A stretch of DNA of 64,000 nucleotides from Phoebastria nigripes (taxonomy: Eukaryota; Chordata; Aves; Procellariiformes; Diomedeidae). The DNA lies in contig JAYKAV010000007.1 in assembly GCA_035582835.1 (NCBI GenBank), forward strand, positions 111,377 to 175,376, written 5' to 3'. Below, in pieces: positions 63,611 to 64,000 of the stretch. The notes under the pieces were generated by a model. The model ran no database searches and was not told where the DNA came from. It worked only from the letters and a program-made list of their open reading frames with translations. The translations under genes were made by a program, and so were the position numbers. Within the stretch, counting starts at the first letter, position 1. Every line of letters begins with the position of its first letter.

Positions 63611-64000
63611 TCAAAAGGACAGACCTGGGAATTATTTACCAGTGTGCCTTGCTTTACTGCTTAAGAAATATGGCAACAGATAGGCACCAGAAGATAACAG
63701 AGTAATGGTAATACCAATTTGACACGATTTGCTTTTCACAAATCTAACATCCTTCTGCAACAGGATAATCAGTCTTGTGGGTAGAGGAAAGGCAGTGGAT
63801 GTCTTAAGTCTTGACTTTGGTAAGGTATCTCATCTCTTACGGCATTCTCATCAGTGAAACAGAAAAAATATCCATTGCAGTGTGAACTCAAAAATGGGTA
63901 GAAAACCACCTTAGAGAGCAATTACTAGTGTTCCAGTGTCAAACTGGGAAGTTGTCAGATTGGGTTCTGCATGGTTCGATCCTGCATTAGTATTAATTGG
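63611..64000 (+). pseudogene. Ancient CR1/L3-like reverse transcriptase fragment, runs off the window
   Basis: The DNA follows the order of a CR1/L3 reverse transcriptase. It has an AAAGGACAGACCTGGGAATT-like block (Asn-Tyr-Arg-Pro region), a CTAACATCCTTCTGCAACAG-like block, and GCAGTGGATGTC...CTTGACTTTGGTAAGG, which reads Ala-Val-Asp-Val-Leu-Ser-Leu-Asp-Phe-Gly-Lys (motif A; 63792-63826). Further on are TCAAACTGGGAAG and GGGTTCTGCATGG (Gly-Val-Pro-Gln-Gly region). Indels break the frame throughout. Divergence is much greater than for the copy at 20893, so it is an old insertion of a related lineage. The catalytic Asp-Asp box would lie beyond 64000. Confidence 0.8.

Overview
This is a vertebrate nuclear window, most likely from a bird outside the Galliformes (inferred). 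The clearest pointers are a CR1 LINE with the typical 3' end of ATTCTATG-like octamers, a second CR1 3' end, an older CR1/L3-like fragment, and an avian-type endogenous retrovirus (ERV) with LTRs starting TGTCCTGG. There are no bacterial features. No host protein-coding exon could be supported, so the window reads as an intergenic region or one very large intron, made of AT-rich sequence with scattered single Ns.

Layout. Positions 1-2693 hold the 5' part of an ERV on the minus strand. From high to low coordinate it has a 550-bp LTR (2144-2693), a tRNA-Lys-type primer binding site (2118-2135), a hydrophobic leader ORF, a decayed gag, and the start of a retropepsin with its Asp-Thr-Gly-Ala site, cut off by the window edge. 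The outer LTR end abuts a 2.65-kb, 22-bp minisatellite (2694-5345) of about 120 CpG-rich units. That array has almost no stop codons in any plus-strand frame and so yields long spurious ORFs. Positions 5346-20892 are AT-rich with only small repeats. A 5'-truncated CR1 with a largely intact reverse-transcriptase reading frame lies at 20893-22375.

From 22376 to 64000 the window is again mostly non-coding. It holds a near-perfect 190-bp tandem duplication with poly-A (32525-32904), a 525-bp solo LTR related to the first LTR but differing downstream of its TATA box (36177-36701), a short CR1 3' end (40593-40734), two small adjacent tandem duplications (43719-43832), an (AC)n and a 28-G run (62495-62645), and an old CR1/L3-like reverse-transcriptase fragment at the right edge (63611-64000).

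The only gene-like content is retroelement protein sequence, all broken or truncated. The most interesting parts are the ERV sitting at or in the CpG-dense minisatellite, the layout of its gag-pro (in-frame amber, no zinc knuckle, hydrophobic leader), and the modular difference between the two LTRs. I did not see a convincing novel host system.
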